51,063 nucleotides of DNA from an uncultured Planococcus sp. (GTDB taxonomy: Bacteria; Bacillota; Bacilli; Bacillales_A; Planococcaceae). The DNA lies in assembly GCA_947493585.1 (NCBI GenBank), contig CANLRI010000010.1, positions 1-51,063 of the forward strand. Direction: 5' to 3'. The position numbers and the translations under genes are program-made. Of the stretch, positions 20,920 to 31,408 are shown piece by piece (within the stretch, counting starts at the first letter, position 1; every line of letters begins with the position of its first letter). The notes beneath the pieces are model-generated. The model searched no databases. It was given only the letters and a program-made list of their open reading frames with translations, and was not told the origin of the DNA.

Positions 20920-22290
20920 ATGGACCATACATATGCGGTAATTTTGGCGGCCGGACAGGGTACGCGCATGAAATCGAAATTGTATAAAGTACTTCACCCG
21001 GTGTGCGGCATGCCAATGGTAGAGCACGTCACGGGGAATATCCACCAGCTTGGCGTCGAGAAGATCGTTACGATCGTCGGGCACGGAGCGGAGAAAGTAA
21101 AAGACCAGCTAGGGGACATGAGCGAATATGCACTCCAGGAAGAGCAGCTCGGCACAGCCCACGCTGTGCAGCAAGCGGCGCCGCTGATCGAAGGAAAAGC
21201 CGGCACGACGATCGTCGTATGCGGCGATACGCCATTGATCCGTGCAGAAACCATGCAATCACTTATCGATCACCACAAAGAAACCGGAGCTAAAGCGACC
21301 ATCCTAACTGCTCTTGCAGAAGATCCGACAGGTTACGGCCGCATCATCCGGGACGCTTCTGAAAGCGTCGAGAAGATCGTCGAGCAAAAAGACGCATCGA
21401 CTGCAGAGCAAGCCGTGAAAGAAATCAACACCGGAACCTATTGCTTTGATAACGAAGCTTTGTTCGACGCGTTGAAAAACGTTTCCAATGATAATGTGCA
21501 AGGCGAGTATTATTTGCCAGACGTCATTGAAATTCTTCAAAAGCAAGGCGAGATCGTTGCAGCTTATGCAACCGACAGCTTTGAGGAGACACTCGGCGTC
21601 AATGACCGTGTCGCATTAAGCCAAGCGGAGACTTTCCTTCGCCGCCGCATCGCTGAACAGCATATGCGCGCTGGTGTATCGATCATCGATCCAGCGACTG
21701 CCTACATCAGTGCACAGGCGAAAATCGGTGCCGATACCATTATCCATCCAAATGTTACCATCGAAGGGAACACGGTCATCGGGGAAGACTGCGTTATCAC
21801 GTCAAATACACGCATCGTCTCGAGCACGATCGGCGACCGCACGGAAATCCGCAGCTCCGAAGTGTATGACAGCACCATCGGCAACGATACGGCTGTCGGG
21901 CCATTCGCGCATATCCGCCCGCAATCCGCGCTTGGAAATGAAGTGAAAATCGGCAATTTCGTGGAAGTGAAAAAAGCTGAACTTGGCACGGGAAGCAAAG
22001 TGTCCCATTTGAGCTATATTGGAGATGCTGTGGTCGGCAGCGGCGTCAATATCGGCTGTGGCACGATCACAGTCAATTACGATGGCAAGAACAAGCACCT
22101 CACGACCATTGAAGATGATTCGTTCATCGGCTGCAACTCGAATTTGATTGCACCGGTCACGATTGGCAAAGGTTCTTATGTCGCAGCAGGGTCGACCATT
22201 TCGAAAGATGTGCCTAGTGACGCCTTGGCGATTGGCAGAGCGCGTCAGGAAAATAAAGAAGGCTACGCAAGCAAACTAAACCGCAAATAA
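20920..22290 (+). CDS. glmU: Bifunctional GlcN-1-P acetyltransferase / GlcNAc-1-P uridyltransferase
   Basis: 456 residues, the usual GlmU length. It makes UDP-GlcNAc for peptidoglycan and wall polymers in two steps. The N-terminal pyrophosphorylase domain shows [19 protein letters not shown] (~residues 9-27) and CGDTPLI; the C-terminal half is a left-handed beta-helix built from hexapeptide repeats ([15 protein letters not shown] onwards), with the acetyltransferase site near [11 protein letters not shown] and [14 protein letters not shown] precedes the start. prs follows after 17 bases, an arrangement (gcaD-prs) conserved in Bacillales. Confidence 0.97.
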   Translation: MDHTYAVILAAGQGTRMKSKLYKVLHPVCGMPMVEHVTGNIHQLGVEKIVTIVGHGAEKVKDQLGDMSEYALQEEQLGTAHAVQQAAPLIEGKAGTTIVVCGDTPLIRAETMQSLIDHHKETGAKATILTALAEDPTGYGRIIRDASESVEKIVEQKDASTAEQAVKEINTGTYCFDNEALFDALKNVSNDNVQGEYYLPDVIEILQKQGEIVAAYATDSFEETLGVNDRVALSQAETFLRRRIAEQHMRAGVSIIDPATAYISAQAKIGADTIIHPNVTIEGNTVIGEDCVITSNTRIVSSTIGDRTEIRSSEVYDSTIGNDTAVGPFAHIRPQSALGNEVKIGNFVEVKKAELGTGSKVSHLSYIGDAVVGSGVNIGCGTITVNYDGKNKHLTTIEDDSFIGCNSNLIAPVTIGKGSYVAAGSTISKDVPSDALAIGRARQENKEGYASKLNRK

Positions 22291-22307
22291 TAGGAGGGTT
22301 CCCCCCA

Positions 22308-23270
22308 ATGGGCATTCAAAATACTAACTCGAAGTTGAAAATCTTTTCGTTGAACTCGAACAAAGAACTGGCTGAGCAAATTGCTGAGCAAGTGGGCTTG
22401 CCGCTTGGCAAAAGCTCGGTAACACATTTTAGCGACGGAGAAATCCAGATTAACATCGAAGAAAGCATCCGTGGCTGCGATGTGTTCATCGTTCAATCAA
22501 CTTCACAGCCAGTCAACGAAAACTTGATGGAGCTATTGATCATGATCGATGCCGTCAAGCGTGCATCTGCGCGTACCGTAAACGTAGTCATCCCATACTA
22601 CGGCTATGCACGCCAGGACCGTAAAGCACGTTCACGTGAGCCGATCACGGCCAAACTCGTTGCCAACCTGCTCGAAACAGCGGGCGCGACGCGTGTCGTT
22701 GTCTTGGATCTTCACGCTCCGCAAATCCAAGGGTTCTTTGATATTTTGATTGACCATCTGGTAGCAGTGCCACTCCTATCCGATCATTTCCTGAACGATC
22801 CAAACATCGATCTTGAGAACGCGATCATCGTGTCGCCTGACCACGGCGGCGTTACGCGTGCCCGTAAAATGGCGGATCGCCTGAAAGCGCCGATAGCGAT
22901 CATCGATAAGCGCCGCCCGCGCCCGAACGTTGCCGAAGTGATGAACATCGTCGGGAACGTCGAAGGCAAAACAGCGATCATCATCGATGACATCATCGAC
23001 ACGGCTGGAACGATTTCGATTGCAGCTAGCGCATTGATCGAAAGCGGAGCGAAAGAAGTTTACGCTTGCTGTACGCATCCAGTGCTTTCGGGCCCTGCCG
23101 TCCAGCGCATCCAGGATTCCGTTATCAAGGAATTGGTCGTGACTAACTCGATCGCTCTTGCAGACGAGAAGAAAATCGACAAGATCAAACAATTGACGGT
23201 TGCACCGCTTCTTGCTGAAACGATCATCCGTGTACACGAACAGAAATCAGTCAGCACTTTGTTTGATTGA
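22308..23270 (+). CDS. prs: Ribose-phosphate pyrophosphokinase (PRPP synthetase)
   Basis: 320 residues, class I PRPP synthetase. It transfers pyrophosphate from ATP to ribose-5-phosphate, giving the precursor for purines, pyrimidines, His, Trp and NAD. The ATP-binding stretch [21 protein letters not shown] (in [12 protein letters not shown]... near residue 95) and the PRPP loop [13 protein letters not shown] (~residues 222-234) are present. Its product is the ligand of PurR (19 kb) and substrate of Hpt (41 kb). Co-transcription with glmU is likely from the 17-base spacing. Confidence 0.97.
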   Translation: MGIQNTNSKLKIFSLNSNKELAEQIAEQVGLPLGKSSVTHFSDGEIQINIEESIRGCDVFIVQSTSQPVNENLMELLIMIDAVKRASARTVNVVIPYYGYARQDRKARSREPITAKLVANLLETAGATRVVVLDLHAPQIQGFFDILIDHLVAVPLLSDHFLNDPNIDLENAIIVSPDHGGVTRARKMADRLKAPIAIIDKRRPRPNVAEVMNIVGNVEGKTAIIIDDIIDTAGTISIAASALIESGAKEVYACCTHPVLSGPAVQRIQDSVIKELVVTNSIALADEKKIDKIKQLTVAPLLAETIIRVHEQKSVSTLFD

Positions 23271-23299
23271 TAACGCTGGGATATCCCAGAGTCTTCCAG

Positions 23300-23325
23300 G
23301 TTTCAACTTTATATGAGCAGGGTAG
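23300..23325 (+). promoter_or_regulatory. Sigma-B-like promoter of rplY (ctc)
   Basis: GTTTCA (23300-23305) and GGGTAG (23320-23325) are separated by 14 bases; the sigma-B consensus is GTTTAA and GGGTAT with 13-15 bases. The ctc gene of B. subtilis has the archetypal sigma-B promoter at this place. Confidence 0.62.
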
Positions 23326-23366
23326 TTATAAACTATGCGTTTAATATAACTGGAGGTTGAAATTAT

Positions 23367-24017
23367 ATGGCTATCAAAATGACAGCAGCGAAACGAGAAA
23401 CAGGAAAGCCACATTCGGCATTGACCGACTTGCGCGGCGAAGGCCATGTGCCTGGCGTCGTATATGGCTACAAAATGGAAACGACACCAATTGCCGTATC
23501 CGAAATCGACTTGATCAAAACTTTGCGTGAATCTGGACGCAACGGCGTCATCAGCTTGGAAATCGGCGGCAAGAGCACGAACGTCGTATTGAGCGATTAC
23601 CAAATGGATTCATTGAAAGGCAGCTTCAAGCACGTCGACTTCTTGGCAATCAACATGTCTGAAGAAATCGATGTGGATGCAACTGTTCACGTGATCGGCG
23701 AATCAGCAGGCGAAAAAGAAGGCGGCGTCGTCACGCAGCCTAACCGCGAAGTACACATTCGCGTCAAGCCGAGCGATATTCCGGATTCTGTCGATATCGA
23801 CGTTAGCGAGCTCGCAATCGGCGACTCTGTGTCGGTCAGCGACATCCGCGATAAGTTCAGCTTTGAAATCTTGAACGACGATGACTTCCTGTTGATCTCT
23901 GTTACAGCACCACGTACAGAAGAAGAGCTAGAAGAGCTTGAAACAACGGATGAAGGCGAAGAGCCTGAAGTGATCGGCGACAACGAAGAAGAAGCAGCCG
24001 GCGAAGAAAAAGAATAA
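23367..24017 (+). CDS. rplY: 50S ribosomal protein L25 / general stress protein Ctc
   Basis: 216 residues, the long two-domain (TL5/CTC) form of L25 that binds 5S rRNA. The N-terminal L25 domain spans ~1-95 (RETGKPHSALTDLRGEGHVPGVVYG), followed by the beta-rich TL5 C-terminal domain to ~185. The tail is strongly acidic (Glu-rich with DEGEEPE and EEEAAGEEKE). In B. subtilis Ctc is induced by stress through sigma-B and is found on ribosomes under stress. A sigma-B-like promoter lies ~40 bases before this gene and a terminator behind it. Confidence 0.95.
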   Translation: MAIKMTAAKRETGKPHSALTDLRGEGHVPGVVYGYKMETTPIAVSEIDLIKTLRESGRNGVISLEIGGKSTNVVLSDYQMDSLKGSFKHVDFLAINMSEEIDVDATVHVIGESAGEKEGGVVTQPNREVHIRVKPSDIPDSVDIDVSELAIGDSVSVSDIRDKFSFEILNDDDFLLISVTAPRTEEELEELETTDEGEEPEVIGDNEEEAAGEEKE

Positions 24018-24033
24018 TTCCTGTAATGTCCAA

Positions 24034-24067
24034 ACAGGGACTGCCGATAGGCAGTCCCTGTTTTTAT
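24034..24067 (+). terminator. Terminator after rplY
   Basis: ACAGGGACTGCC (24034-24045) and GGCAGTCCCTGT (24050-24061) form a perfect 12-bp stem, followed by TTTT. Confidence 0.93.
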
Positions 24068-24093
24068 TGTACGCGCGCGGATTATGGTAAAAT
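24064..24093 (+). promoter_or_regulatory. Possible extended -10 promoter of pth
   Basis: TAAAAT (24088-24093) is preceded by TGG (extended -10), with a weak TTATTG (24064-24069) 18 bases upstream; it lies 32 bases before the pth start. Confidence 0.4.
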
Positions 24094-24125
24094 AAAAGGC
24101 AGTGAAGAGATAAAAGGAGTTTGCT

Positions 24126-24686
24126 ATGAAAATGATCATCGGCCTGGGGAATCCAGGAAAAGCATATGAAGAAACTCGCCACAATATCGGCTTTCATGTG
24201 ATCGACCGGTTGGCGAGCGAGTGGAACGCCCCGCTCACGCAGTCCAAGTTCAAGGGAATGTATTCCGTCGTCCACCGTCCAGAAGGCAAAGTGATGCTCG
24301 TCAAGCCGCTGACCTATATGAATTTATCCGGCGAATGCATCGGCCCCTTGATGGATTATTACAATGTCGATATGGAAGACATCGTTGTCATCTACGACGA
24401 TCTGGATTTGCCGGCAGGCCAGCTCCGCTTGCGCCAAAAAGGCAGCGCGGGTGGCCATAACGGTATCAAATCGCTCATCCAGCATCTCGGCACGCAGCAG
24501 TTCAACCGCATGCGCATCGGCATCAGCCGCCCGCCTGCAGGGATGAAAGTGCCGGATTACGTACTCGCCCGGTTCCGCGATGATGAAAAGCCATTGATGC
24601 AAGAGGCGGTCAAGAAAAGTGCGGATGCGTGCAATTACTGGCTGTCGAAACCATTTATTGAAGTCATGAATGAATACAACAGGTAA
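24126..24686 (+). CDS. pth: Peptidyl-tRNA hydrolase (SpoVC)
   Basis: 186 residues. It releases peptides from peptidyl-tRNAs that drop off ribosomes and is essential in most bacteria. [18 protein letters not shown] carries the catalytic histidine H19 and N20; [10 protein letters not shown] and [13 protein letters not shown]...GGHNGIKSL are the other conserved blocks. AAAAGGAG precedes the ATG. In B. subtilis the next gene is fin (anti-sigma factor switch in sporulation), which is absent here; mfd follows directly. Confidence 0.96.
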   Translation: MKMIIGLGNPGKAYEETRHNIGFHVIDRLASEWNAPLTQSKFKGMYSVVHRPEGKVMLVKPLTYMNLSGECIGPLMDYYNVDMEDIVVIYDDLDLPAGQLRLRQKGSAGGHNGIKSLIQHLGTQQFNRMRIGISRPPAGMKVPDYVLARFRDDEKPLMQEAVKKSADACNYWLSKPFIEVMNEYNR

Positions 24687-24795
24687 TCGCTTTGGCGCAT
24701 GCGTGCGTCCAAGGCTTTTTCCCGTTTCCTATCGTTTTTAAAAGGGTAATATAGCCATCAAACGGCTTTATTTTGGACAGGAAGGAGGAATCTTC

Positions 24796-27700
24796 ATGAA
24801 GCACATTTTGCAGACATTTTTAGGGGATTCCCATACTCAATCGTTTATCAACGAACTGAAAAAAGGCCAGGACCACCAGTTGATCTCCGGCTTATCCGGC
24901 AGCGCCCGGCCGATTTTTTACCAGACGGTCCACGAAGAACTGGACAAGCCGTTGCTCGTCGTGACGCCGAATTTGCTGCATGCCCAAAGGGTCTATGATG
25001 ATTTGGTTAGGCTGATGGGGGAGCAGCGCGTGCGTTTGTACCCGGCGGAAGAAACGATCGCCGCCGATATCGCATTTTCCGGTCCGGAACTGCGGGCCCA
25101 CCGCATCGATACGCTCGACCATATGAAATCGACCGGCAAAGGCATTTACGTCACGCCGGTTTCCGGCTTACGCAAATTATTGCCGTCCCCAACGCAATGG
25201 GACGGAGCGACTTTGCGCGTTGCGGACGGAGATGAACTCGATACCGGAGACTGGCTATTAAAGCTTGTTGCGATGGGTTACTCCCGTACGACGATGGTCA
25301 CTTCCCCGGGGGAATTCGCTTTGCGCGGCGGTATCCTTGATGTTTACCCGCTGCATTTCGAACATCCGGTGCGCATTGAGCTATTCGATACGGAAGTCGA
25401 TTCCATCCGCCTGTTCTCAGCAGAAGACCAGCGCTCGCTAGAGAAAATCGAGTCACTGTGCATTTTGCCGGCTGTTGAATTGGTGTTGTCGGCTGGACAG
25501 AAGCGTGTATTGGCAGACCGCATCGAAGATCAATTGGCGGCTAGCTTGAAAAAGCTCAAGGATGACGATACGAAAGAGTTGATGTTGCAATACGTGCAGC
25601 ATGATATCGACACGCTCCGGAGCGGCGACGAACCGGAACAGCTGGCGAAGTATGCCGCTTTGGTCGACTCGCAATCCGCTTTTCTCGGGGATTATTTCCC
25701 TGAAGACGGCGTTGTGTTTTTTGATGAGCTCGGACGCATACAAGAAATGACCGAAACGCTGGAGCGCGAAGAAGCGGAGTGGACGGTGTCGCTCCTCGAA
25801 GAAGGAAAGTTCCTCCACGATGTGCCATTGGCGTACCCGTTCCGGGACGTTTTGTCGAAACTCAAGCAGCCGGCCAATTTCTTGTCGCTCTTTACGCGGA
25901 CTTTCCCGCTCGTCACGATCAAGAAATCGCTCGCCTATTCCTGCAAGCCGATGCAATCGTTCCATGGACAGATGAATTTATTGCAAGCTGAAATGGAACG
26001 CTGGACGCTTGGCAAATTCCGTGTCTTTGTCGTGGCAAGCGGCGAGGAGCGCATGCAAAAAGTGCGTTCCGTGCTGGAAGATTACGAAATGGAAGCGGAA
26101 ATCATTACCGAAAAGACCATCGTGCAAGATGGAAAAACCTATCTTGTTGACGGCGAATTGTCGGGCGGCTTTGAAATGCCGCTGCAGCGCATGGCCGTCA
26201 TTACGGATGCGGAATTGTTCAAAAAGCAGCCAAAGAAAAAGACTCGTGCCCAGAAATTGACCAATGCTGAGCGCATCAAGAGCTATTCGGAGATTAAACC
26301 GGGCGATTATATCGTCCACATCCACCACGGCATCGGTCGTTTTGTCGGCATTGAGACATTGGAAAGCGGCGGTGTTCATAAAGATTATCTCCACATCGTC
26401 TATAAAGGCGATGATAAATTATTCGTGCCGGTCGACAAAATCGACCTTGTCCAAAAATACATCGCTTCAGAAGAAAAAGAGCCAAAGCTCCACAAAATGG
26501 GCGGCGTCGAATGGAAGAAGACGCGCACGAAAGTATCTGCGGCTGTACAGGATATCGCCGACGATTTAATCAAGCTGTATGCGGAACGTGAAGCGCTCGA
26601 AGGCTTTACGTTCAGTGAAGACCAGGACATGCAGCGCCAATTCGAAACGGAATTCCCTTACGAGGAGACGCCTGACCAACTGCGCTCCATCGACGAAGTG
26701 AAAAAAGACATGGAGAGAAAACGCCCGATGGACCGCTTGATCTGCGGCGACGTCGGCTACGGCAAAACGGAAGTCGCCATCCGTGCGGCGTTCAAAGCAG
26801 TGCTTGACGGCAAGCAAGTGGCATTCCTCGTACCGACAACCATTCTCGCTCAGCAGCATTTTGAAACGATGAGCGAGCGCTTCAAGGATTACCCGATGGA
26901 AGTCGGCCTGATGAGCCGCTTCCGTTCGAAAAAACAGCAAACCGAAACGGTCAAAGGCTTGAAGAACGGATCGGTCGACGTCGTTGTCGGCACGCACCGC
27001 ATCTTATCGAAAGATATTGTGTACAAAGATCTCGGCTTATTGATCATTGATGAAGAGCAGCGTTTTGGTGTAACCCATAAAGAGAAAATCAAGCAATTGA
27101 AATCGACCGTCGATGTATTGACGCTTACGGCGACGCCGATCCCGCGCACTTTGCATATGTCGATGATTGGCGTGCGCGACCTGTCCGTCATCGAGACGCC
27201 GCCTGCCAACCGGTTCCCGGTGCAGAGCTATGTCATGGAACATAACGGCGGGCTCGTACGTGAAGCGATCGAACGCGAGATGGCGCGCGGCGGCCAAGTG
27301 TTTTATTTATACAACCGGGTAAGCGACATGACCCGCAAAGTGGACGAGATCCAGCAGCTCGTCCCGGAAGCGCGCGTCGGCTATGCCCATGGGCAGATGT
27401 CCGAGACCGAACTCGAATCGATCATTCTCGGCTTTCTTGACGGCGAATACGATGTCCTCGTGACGACGACGATCATCGAGACCGGCATCGACATTCCGAA
27501 CGTCAATACATTGATCGTTTATGACGCCGATCGCATGGGCTTGTCGCAGCTGTATCAATTACGCGGGCGCGTCGGGCGCTCGAGCCGCGTGGCGTATGCC
27601 TATTTTATGTACCAGCGCGATAAAGTGCTGACCGATGTCGCAGAAAAACGCTTGATGGCGATCAAGGAATTTACTGAACTCGGCTCAGGGTTCAAGATTG

Positions 27701-28329
27701 CCATGCGCGATTTGTCGATTCGCGGAGCGGGCAATTTGCTCGGTTCCCAGCAGCATGGCTTTATCGATTCGGTCGGTTTCGATTTGTATTCGCAAATGCT
27801 CGAAGAAGCGATTGAAGAGCGCCGCACCGGCATGAAGAAAGAAGTAGTGCCAGAAGTGGAAATTTCACTGGCTGAAGATGCCTATATTCCGGATAGCTAT
27901 ATTGCGGACGGCTACCAGAAGATCCAAATGTATAAGCGCGTCAAAAACATGGAGACGGCCGAAGAAATGATTGATTTGCAGGATGAATTGATCGACCGCT
28001 TCGGCGATTTGCCGATCGAAGCTGAGCAATTGCTGCGCATCGCCCGCATGAAAGTCTGGGCGCGTGCGGCCGGTGTCGACTCAATCAAGCAGCAAGGCGA
28101 CCGCGTCACCATCAAATTGAGCGATGCCGGAACCGAAGCGATCGATGGTGGAAAAGTTGTTGAAGCTTCTGGCAGCTATGGCCGCGCAGTAGGTTTCACA
28201 ATGAACGGCCAGGCGCTCGTATTGAACATCGACGGCAAGAAGACCGGCAAGCACCATCCGTTTGATGTACTAGAAGGTATGATGGAAATTCTAGCTGACT
28301 CTGTCAGAGAAGAGGCGTCTGTCGGGTGA
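24796..28329 (+). CDS. mfd: Transcription-repair coupling factor Mfd
   Basis: 1177 residues, a full-length Mfd. It removes RNA polymerase stalled at DNA lesions and recruits UvrA. The domains in order are: the UvrB-homology region (~1-340); the RNA-polymerase-interaction Tudor-like domain (IKPGDYIVHIHHGIGRFVG near residue 498); and the SF2 helicase motor with Walker A GDVGYGKTE (K657), the DEEQ box at 752-755, and motif VI QLRGRVGRSSR. The C-terminal TRCF regulatory domain ends the protein. AGGAAGGAGG precedes the start. In B. subtilis spoVT follows; here the flippase gene comes 16 bases later. Confidence 0.97.
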   Translation: MKHILQTFLGDSHTQSFINELKKGQDHQLISGLSGSARPIFYQTVHEELDKPLLVVTPNLLHAQRVYDDLVRLMGEQRVRLYPAEETIAADIAFSGPELRAHRIDTLDHMKSTGKGIYVTPVSGLRKLLPSPTQWDGATLRVADGDELDTGDWLLKLVAMGYSRTTMVTSPGEFALRGGILDVYPLHFEHPVRIELFDTEVDSIRLFSAEDQRSLEKIESLCILPAVELVLSAGQKRVLADRIEDQLAASLKKLKDDDTKELMLQYVQHDIDTLRSGDEPEQLAKYAALVDSQSAFLGDYFPEDGVVFFDELGRIQEMTETLEREEAEWTVSLLEEGKFLHDVPLAYPFRDVLSKLKQPANFLSLFTRTFPLVTIKKSLAYSCKPMQSFHGQMNLLQAEMERWTLGKFRVFVVASGEERMQKVRSVLEDYEMEAEIITEKTIVQDGKTYLVDGELSGGFEMPLQRMAVITDAELFKKQPKKKTRAQKLTNAERIKSYSEIKPGDYIVHIHHGIGRFVGIETLESGGVHKDYLHIVYKGDDKLFVPVDKIDLVQKYIASEEKEPKLHKMGGVEWKKTRTKVSAAVQDIADDLIKLYAEREALEGFTFSEDQDMQRQFETEFPYEETPDQLRSIDEVKKDMERKRPMDRLICGDVGYGKTEVAIRAAFKAVLDGKQVAFLVPTTILAQQHFETMSERFKDYPMEVGLMSRFRSKKQQTETVKGLKNGSVDVVVGTHRILSKDIVYKDLGLLIIDEEQRFGVTHKEKIKQLKSTVDVLTLTATPIPRTLHMSMIGVRDLSVIETPPANRFPVQSYVMEHNGGLVREAIEREMARGGQVFYLYNRVSDMTRKVDEIQQLVPEARVGYAHGQMSETELESIILGFLDGEYDVLVTTTIIETGIDIPNVNTLIVYDADRMGLSQLYQLRGRVGRSSRVAYAYFMYQRDKVLTDVAEKRLMAIKEFTELGSGFKIAMRDLSIRGAGNLLGSQQHGFIDSVGFDLYSQMLEEAIEERRTGMKKEVVPEVEISLAEDAYIPDSYIADGYQKIQMYKRVKNMETAEEMIDLQDELIDRFGDLPIEAEQLLRIARMKVWARAAGVDSIKQQGDRVTIKLSDAGTEAIDGGKVVEASGSYGRAVGFTMNGQALVLNIDGKKTGKHHPFDVLEGMMEILADSVREEASVG

Positions 28330-28345
28330 TGCGAGGTGTAGATAA

Positions 28346-29926
28346 ATGACGGCGCAACATTCGATGGCCAGTTTCCTGAAAGGCGCTGCATTGCTTACGC
28401 TCGCAGGGTTTGTCGTCAAACTGCTGAGCGCGGTTTACCGAGTGCCATTTCAGAACCTAGTCGGCGACGAGGGCTTTTATATTTATCAGCAAGTCTATCC
28501 ATTCGTTGCGATTTTCGGAATTTGGACGTCCTACGGTTTTGCGGTCGCAGTGTCGAAATTATTGGCGGAGCATCAGGGCGTGGAGCACGCTGGCATTTTG
28601 CGCGCTGCGTTTTGGTTGATCGCCATCATTTCCGCTTCAGCGTTTGCCGTGCTTTACCTGGGTGCCGGTGTGCTCGCTGGCTGGATGGGCGACCCCTTGC
28701 TTGCCGGATTGCTGCGGGCAGGGGCGTTTGCGGTCGTCTTCATGGCGCCGCTTGCCATTATGAAAGGCCGTCTCCAAGCAACTGGCAATATGGCGCCGGT
28801 CGCAACGGCGCAAGTCGCAGAACAGGCAGTGCGTGTTTCGGTCATTCTGATCGGCGCGTTCGCTGCCGTCAGCTCAGGGGTGTCGCTGTATGCAGCGGGA
28901 CAAGTGGCGATTGCAGCTGCCGGTGCCGGCGCATTCGCTGCTGTGCTGTTATTATGGCGTACTTATCGGAGTCAAAGAGAGCGTCCCGGGGCTTCTTTTA
29001 GCAGCGGGACGATGAAAAAACTGCTATTTACAAGCCTCAGCGTCAGCATGAGTTCGCTGTTATTGGTGCTGTTCCAGCTGGTCGATTCGTTTACCATCTA
29101 TCGCCTGCTTGAACAGCCGCTGGGCGCATCGGCCGCCATGGAGCAAAAAGGCATCTACGACCGCGCACAACCGCTCGTGCAATTCGGCATTTTGCTGGCG
29201 ACATCTTTGACGCTGTCGCTTGTGCCGCTTATTGCCCGGACGATGCAGCAAAAAAGCGGCCGTAGTCCGGAGCTTTACGCAAGCCTCGCATTTCGCGTGT
29301 CTGTCCTGTTTGCGGTTGCCGCAGCTGCTGGTTTGACACTGGTCATGCCTTATGTCAATGAAGCTTTATTCCAGACACCGGACGGATCTTTTGCACTGAT
29401 TGTTTTTAATTGGCAAATCGTTTCGATGTCGCTTGTGCTTGTGTTGACGGCAATGCTATACGGTTTCGGAAAAATCCGCGTGCCGGCGTTGTTAATGTTT
29501 GGCGGCTTGATTTTAAAATTGGCAGGCAACTTATTACTGGTGCCACTGTACGGCATCACCGGGGCGGCGTTTGCAGGCAATATTGGTTTGGCTTTTATTG
29601 CGGCAGCGCTCATCTGGTATTTTAAAAAGGTTTGGCCGCTGCAGTTTGCACAGTCCCGTTTTTACGGCTGGCTCTTGACGGCGTCAGTGGCGATGGCTAT
29701 CGCGGTGTACGCCTATGTAATGGTTATCGTCCCGTTATTGTCATGGTCCGGCCGGGTTGAAGCCGTATTCATCACGTTGACAGCTGTTCCGCTCGGCGCG
29801 GCGGTGTTTTTATTGGTGGTGGCGAAATCACGGATCATCACCGAAAGGGAATGGTATATTATCCCGTTCGGCCGCCGACTGGCCGCGTTGCAATTAGCGC
29901 TCAATCCACAAAAGAAAAGGAGTTAG
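28346..29926 (+). CDS. yabM: Polysaccharide biosynthesis / MOP-superfamily flippase (YabM-like)
   Basis: 526 residues, very hydrophobic, with about 14 predicted membrane segments. The N-terminus (ASFLKGAALLTLAGFVVKLL, then YRVPFQNLVGDEGFYIYQQVYPF) is typical of the SpoVB/YabM/MurJ-like branch of the MOP flippase superfamily. Members move lipid-linked sugars or peptidoglycan precursors across the membrane; in Bacillus YabM is of unassigned function, while SpoVB acts in the spore cortex. The gene lies 16 bases after mfd and 3 bases before yabN, in one transcription unit. Loss of the neighbouring spoVT while this gene stays argues for a vegetative envelope role (inference). Confidence 0.88.
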   Translation: MTAQHSMASFLKGAALLTLAGFVVKLLSAVYRVPFQNLVGDEGFYIYQQVYPFVAIFGIWTSYGFAVAVSKLLAEHQGVEHAGILRAAFWLIAIISASAFAVLYLGAGVLAGWMGDPLLAGLLRAGAFAVVFMAPLAIMKGRLQATGNMAPVATAQVAEQAVRVSVILIGAFAAVSSGVSLYAAGQVAIAAAGAGAFAAVLLLWRTYRSQRERPGASFSSGTMKKLLFTSLSVSMSSLLLVLFQLVDSFTIYRLLEQPLGASAAMEQKGIYDRAQPLVQFGILLATSLTLSLVPLIARTMQQKSGRSPELYASLAFRVSVLFAVAAAAGLTLVMPYVNEALFQTPDGSFALIVFNWQIVSMSLVLVLTAMLYGFGKIRVPALLMFGGLILKLAGNLLLVPLYGITGAAFAGNIGLAFIAAALIWYFKKVWPLQFAQSRFYGWLLTASVAMAIAVYAYVMVIVPLLSWSGRVEAVFITLTAVPLGAAVFLLVVAKSRIITEREWYIIPFGRRLAALQLALNPQKKRS

Positions 29927-29929
29927 ACG

Positions 29930-31408
29930 ATGCATACCATTCATATACTCGGCCTTGGCGCCGGAGATCTTCTGCAATTGCCGCTCGGCGTATACCGTAC
30001 GTTGAAAGGGGCAGACCCGCTGTATTTGCGGACTGCGGATCATCCGGTCGTGGAAGAGCTCGAAACAGAAGGCTTACGTTACGAGAGTTTTGATGCAATT
30101 TACGAAAAACACGATGATTTTGCACCGGTGTATCGGGAAATTGCTGAAACGCTCATTGCGCACGCGGAGACTGACCCGATTTATTACGCGGTTCCAGGAC
30201 ATCCGCTCGTTGCGGAGCAGACAGTGCAGTTTTTGATCGAGGCAGAACAACAAGGGCGCTGCGAACTGTCGATTGCCGGGGGACAGAGCTTTCTTGACGC
30301 CATATTCGGCGCATTGCGCATCGATCCGATCGAAGGCTTCCAGCTGGTCGATGGCACTGGCCTCGACAGCGACCGCTTGAATATGACCGAACACATATTG
30401 ATCGCGCAAGTGTATGACCAGTTCAGCGCATCCGAAGTGAAGCTATCGTTGATGGAGAAATATCCGGACGATTATCCGGTAACGATTGTCACAGCTGCAG
30501 GGGCCGCTTCTGAGCGCCTGCGCACGGTGCCGCTCCACGAACTCGACCGTTCGGCAGAGATCGATAATTTGACGACTGTCTATGTCCCTCCTGCAACGGA
30601 GCAGACGCAGCGTTTGAAGGAATGGCAGACTTTCCGTGATATTATCGGGAAATTGCGCAGTCCGGAAGGCTGCCCGTGGGACCGCGAGCAGACGCATGAA
30701 TCCTTGCGCCCTTATTTACTGGAAGAAGCGCATGAACTATTGCAGGCGATTGAAGAGGAGGATGACGAAGCGATTGCTGAAGAGTTGGGTGACGTGCTGC
30801 TCCAAGTGTTTCTGCACGCGCAAATCGGCCAGGATAGCGGCTATTTCCAACTCGAAGACATTTTGCACAACATCAGCGATAAAATGATCCGCCGCCATCC
30901 GCATGTATTCGGCGACGTGAATGTAGCGTCAGCGGATGAAGTCGTGGATAATTGGCAAGCGATCAAACGCCAGGAAAAACCGGCAGGAGAATCGCTGCTC
31001 GATGGCCAGGACCGCTTTAGTTCATCGCTTTTGACCTCGTATAATTACCAGAAGAAAGCTGCGAAATCAGGCTTTACGTGGAAAGACGCAGACGGCGCAT
31101 GGGCGAAGTTCGAAGAGGAATTGCAGGAGTTCAAAGATGAAGTGGCGAAAGGTTCCAAAGACCAGCAGCTCGATGAATTCGGCGATCTATTGTTCACACT
31201 CGTTAACATCGCGCGTTTTTATGGTTTGTCCCCAGAACAAGCGATGGTCCAGGCCAATCGCAAATTCCGCACGCGCTTTTCGCATGTGGAGCGGCGCGCG
31301 CAAGAAGGCGGCCGCACATTTTCGGATTACACATTAGACCAGCTAGATGGCTTCTGGAACGAAGCGAAGGCTGGACACGGAGAGGACGAAGATCATGAGA
31401 CTCGATAA
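29930..31408 (+). CDS. yabN: Tetrapyrrole methylase-MazG nucleotide pyrophosphohydrolase fusion (YabN)
   Basis: 492 residues. It combines an N-terminal tetrapyrrole (corrin/porphyrin) methylase-like domain (~1-220, IHILGLGAGDLLQLPLGVYR, YYAVPGHPLVAEQTV) with a MazG module of two repeats (~235-480). The first repeat, LRSPEGCPWDREQTHESLRP...LEEAHELLQAIEEEDDEAIAEELGDVLLQ in successive segments, carries the ExxE...ExxD metal site; the second has EFGDLLFTLVNIARF. MazG hydrolyses NTPs and dNTPs including aberrant ones. The role of the methylase half in this fusion is not established. rqcP starts 14 bases inside its end. Confidence 0.93.
   Translation: MHTIHILGLGAGDLLQLPLGVYRTLKGADPLYLRTADHPVVEELETEGLRYESFDAIYEKHDDFAPVYREIAETLIAHAETDPIYYAVPGHPLVAEQTVQFLIEAEQQGRCELSIAGGQSFLDAIFGALRIDPIEGFQLVDGTGLDSDRLNMTEHILIAQVYDQFSASEVKLSLMEKYPDDYPVTIVTAAGAASERLRTVPLHELDRSAEIDNLTTVYVPPATEQTQRLKEWQTFRDIIGKLRSPEGCPWDREQTHESLRPYLLEEAHELLQAIEEEDDEAIAEELGDVLLQVFLHAQIGQDSGYFQLEDILHNISDKMIRRHPHVFGDVNVASADEVVDNWQAIKRQEKPAGESLLDGQDRFSSSLLTSYNYQKKAAKSGFTWKDADGAWAKFEEELQEFKDEVAKGSKDQQLDEFGDLLFTLVNIARFYGLSPEQAMVQANRKFRTRFSHVERRAQEGGRTFSDYTLDQLDGFWNEAKAGHGEDEDHETR

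Noticed and set aside
22776..23237. 153-codon minus-strand frame inside prs
   Set aside because: Antisense shadow of a strongly conserved gene.
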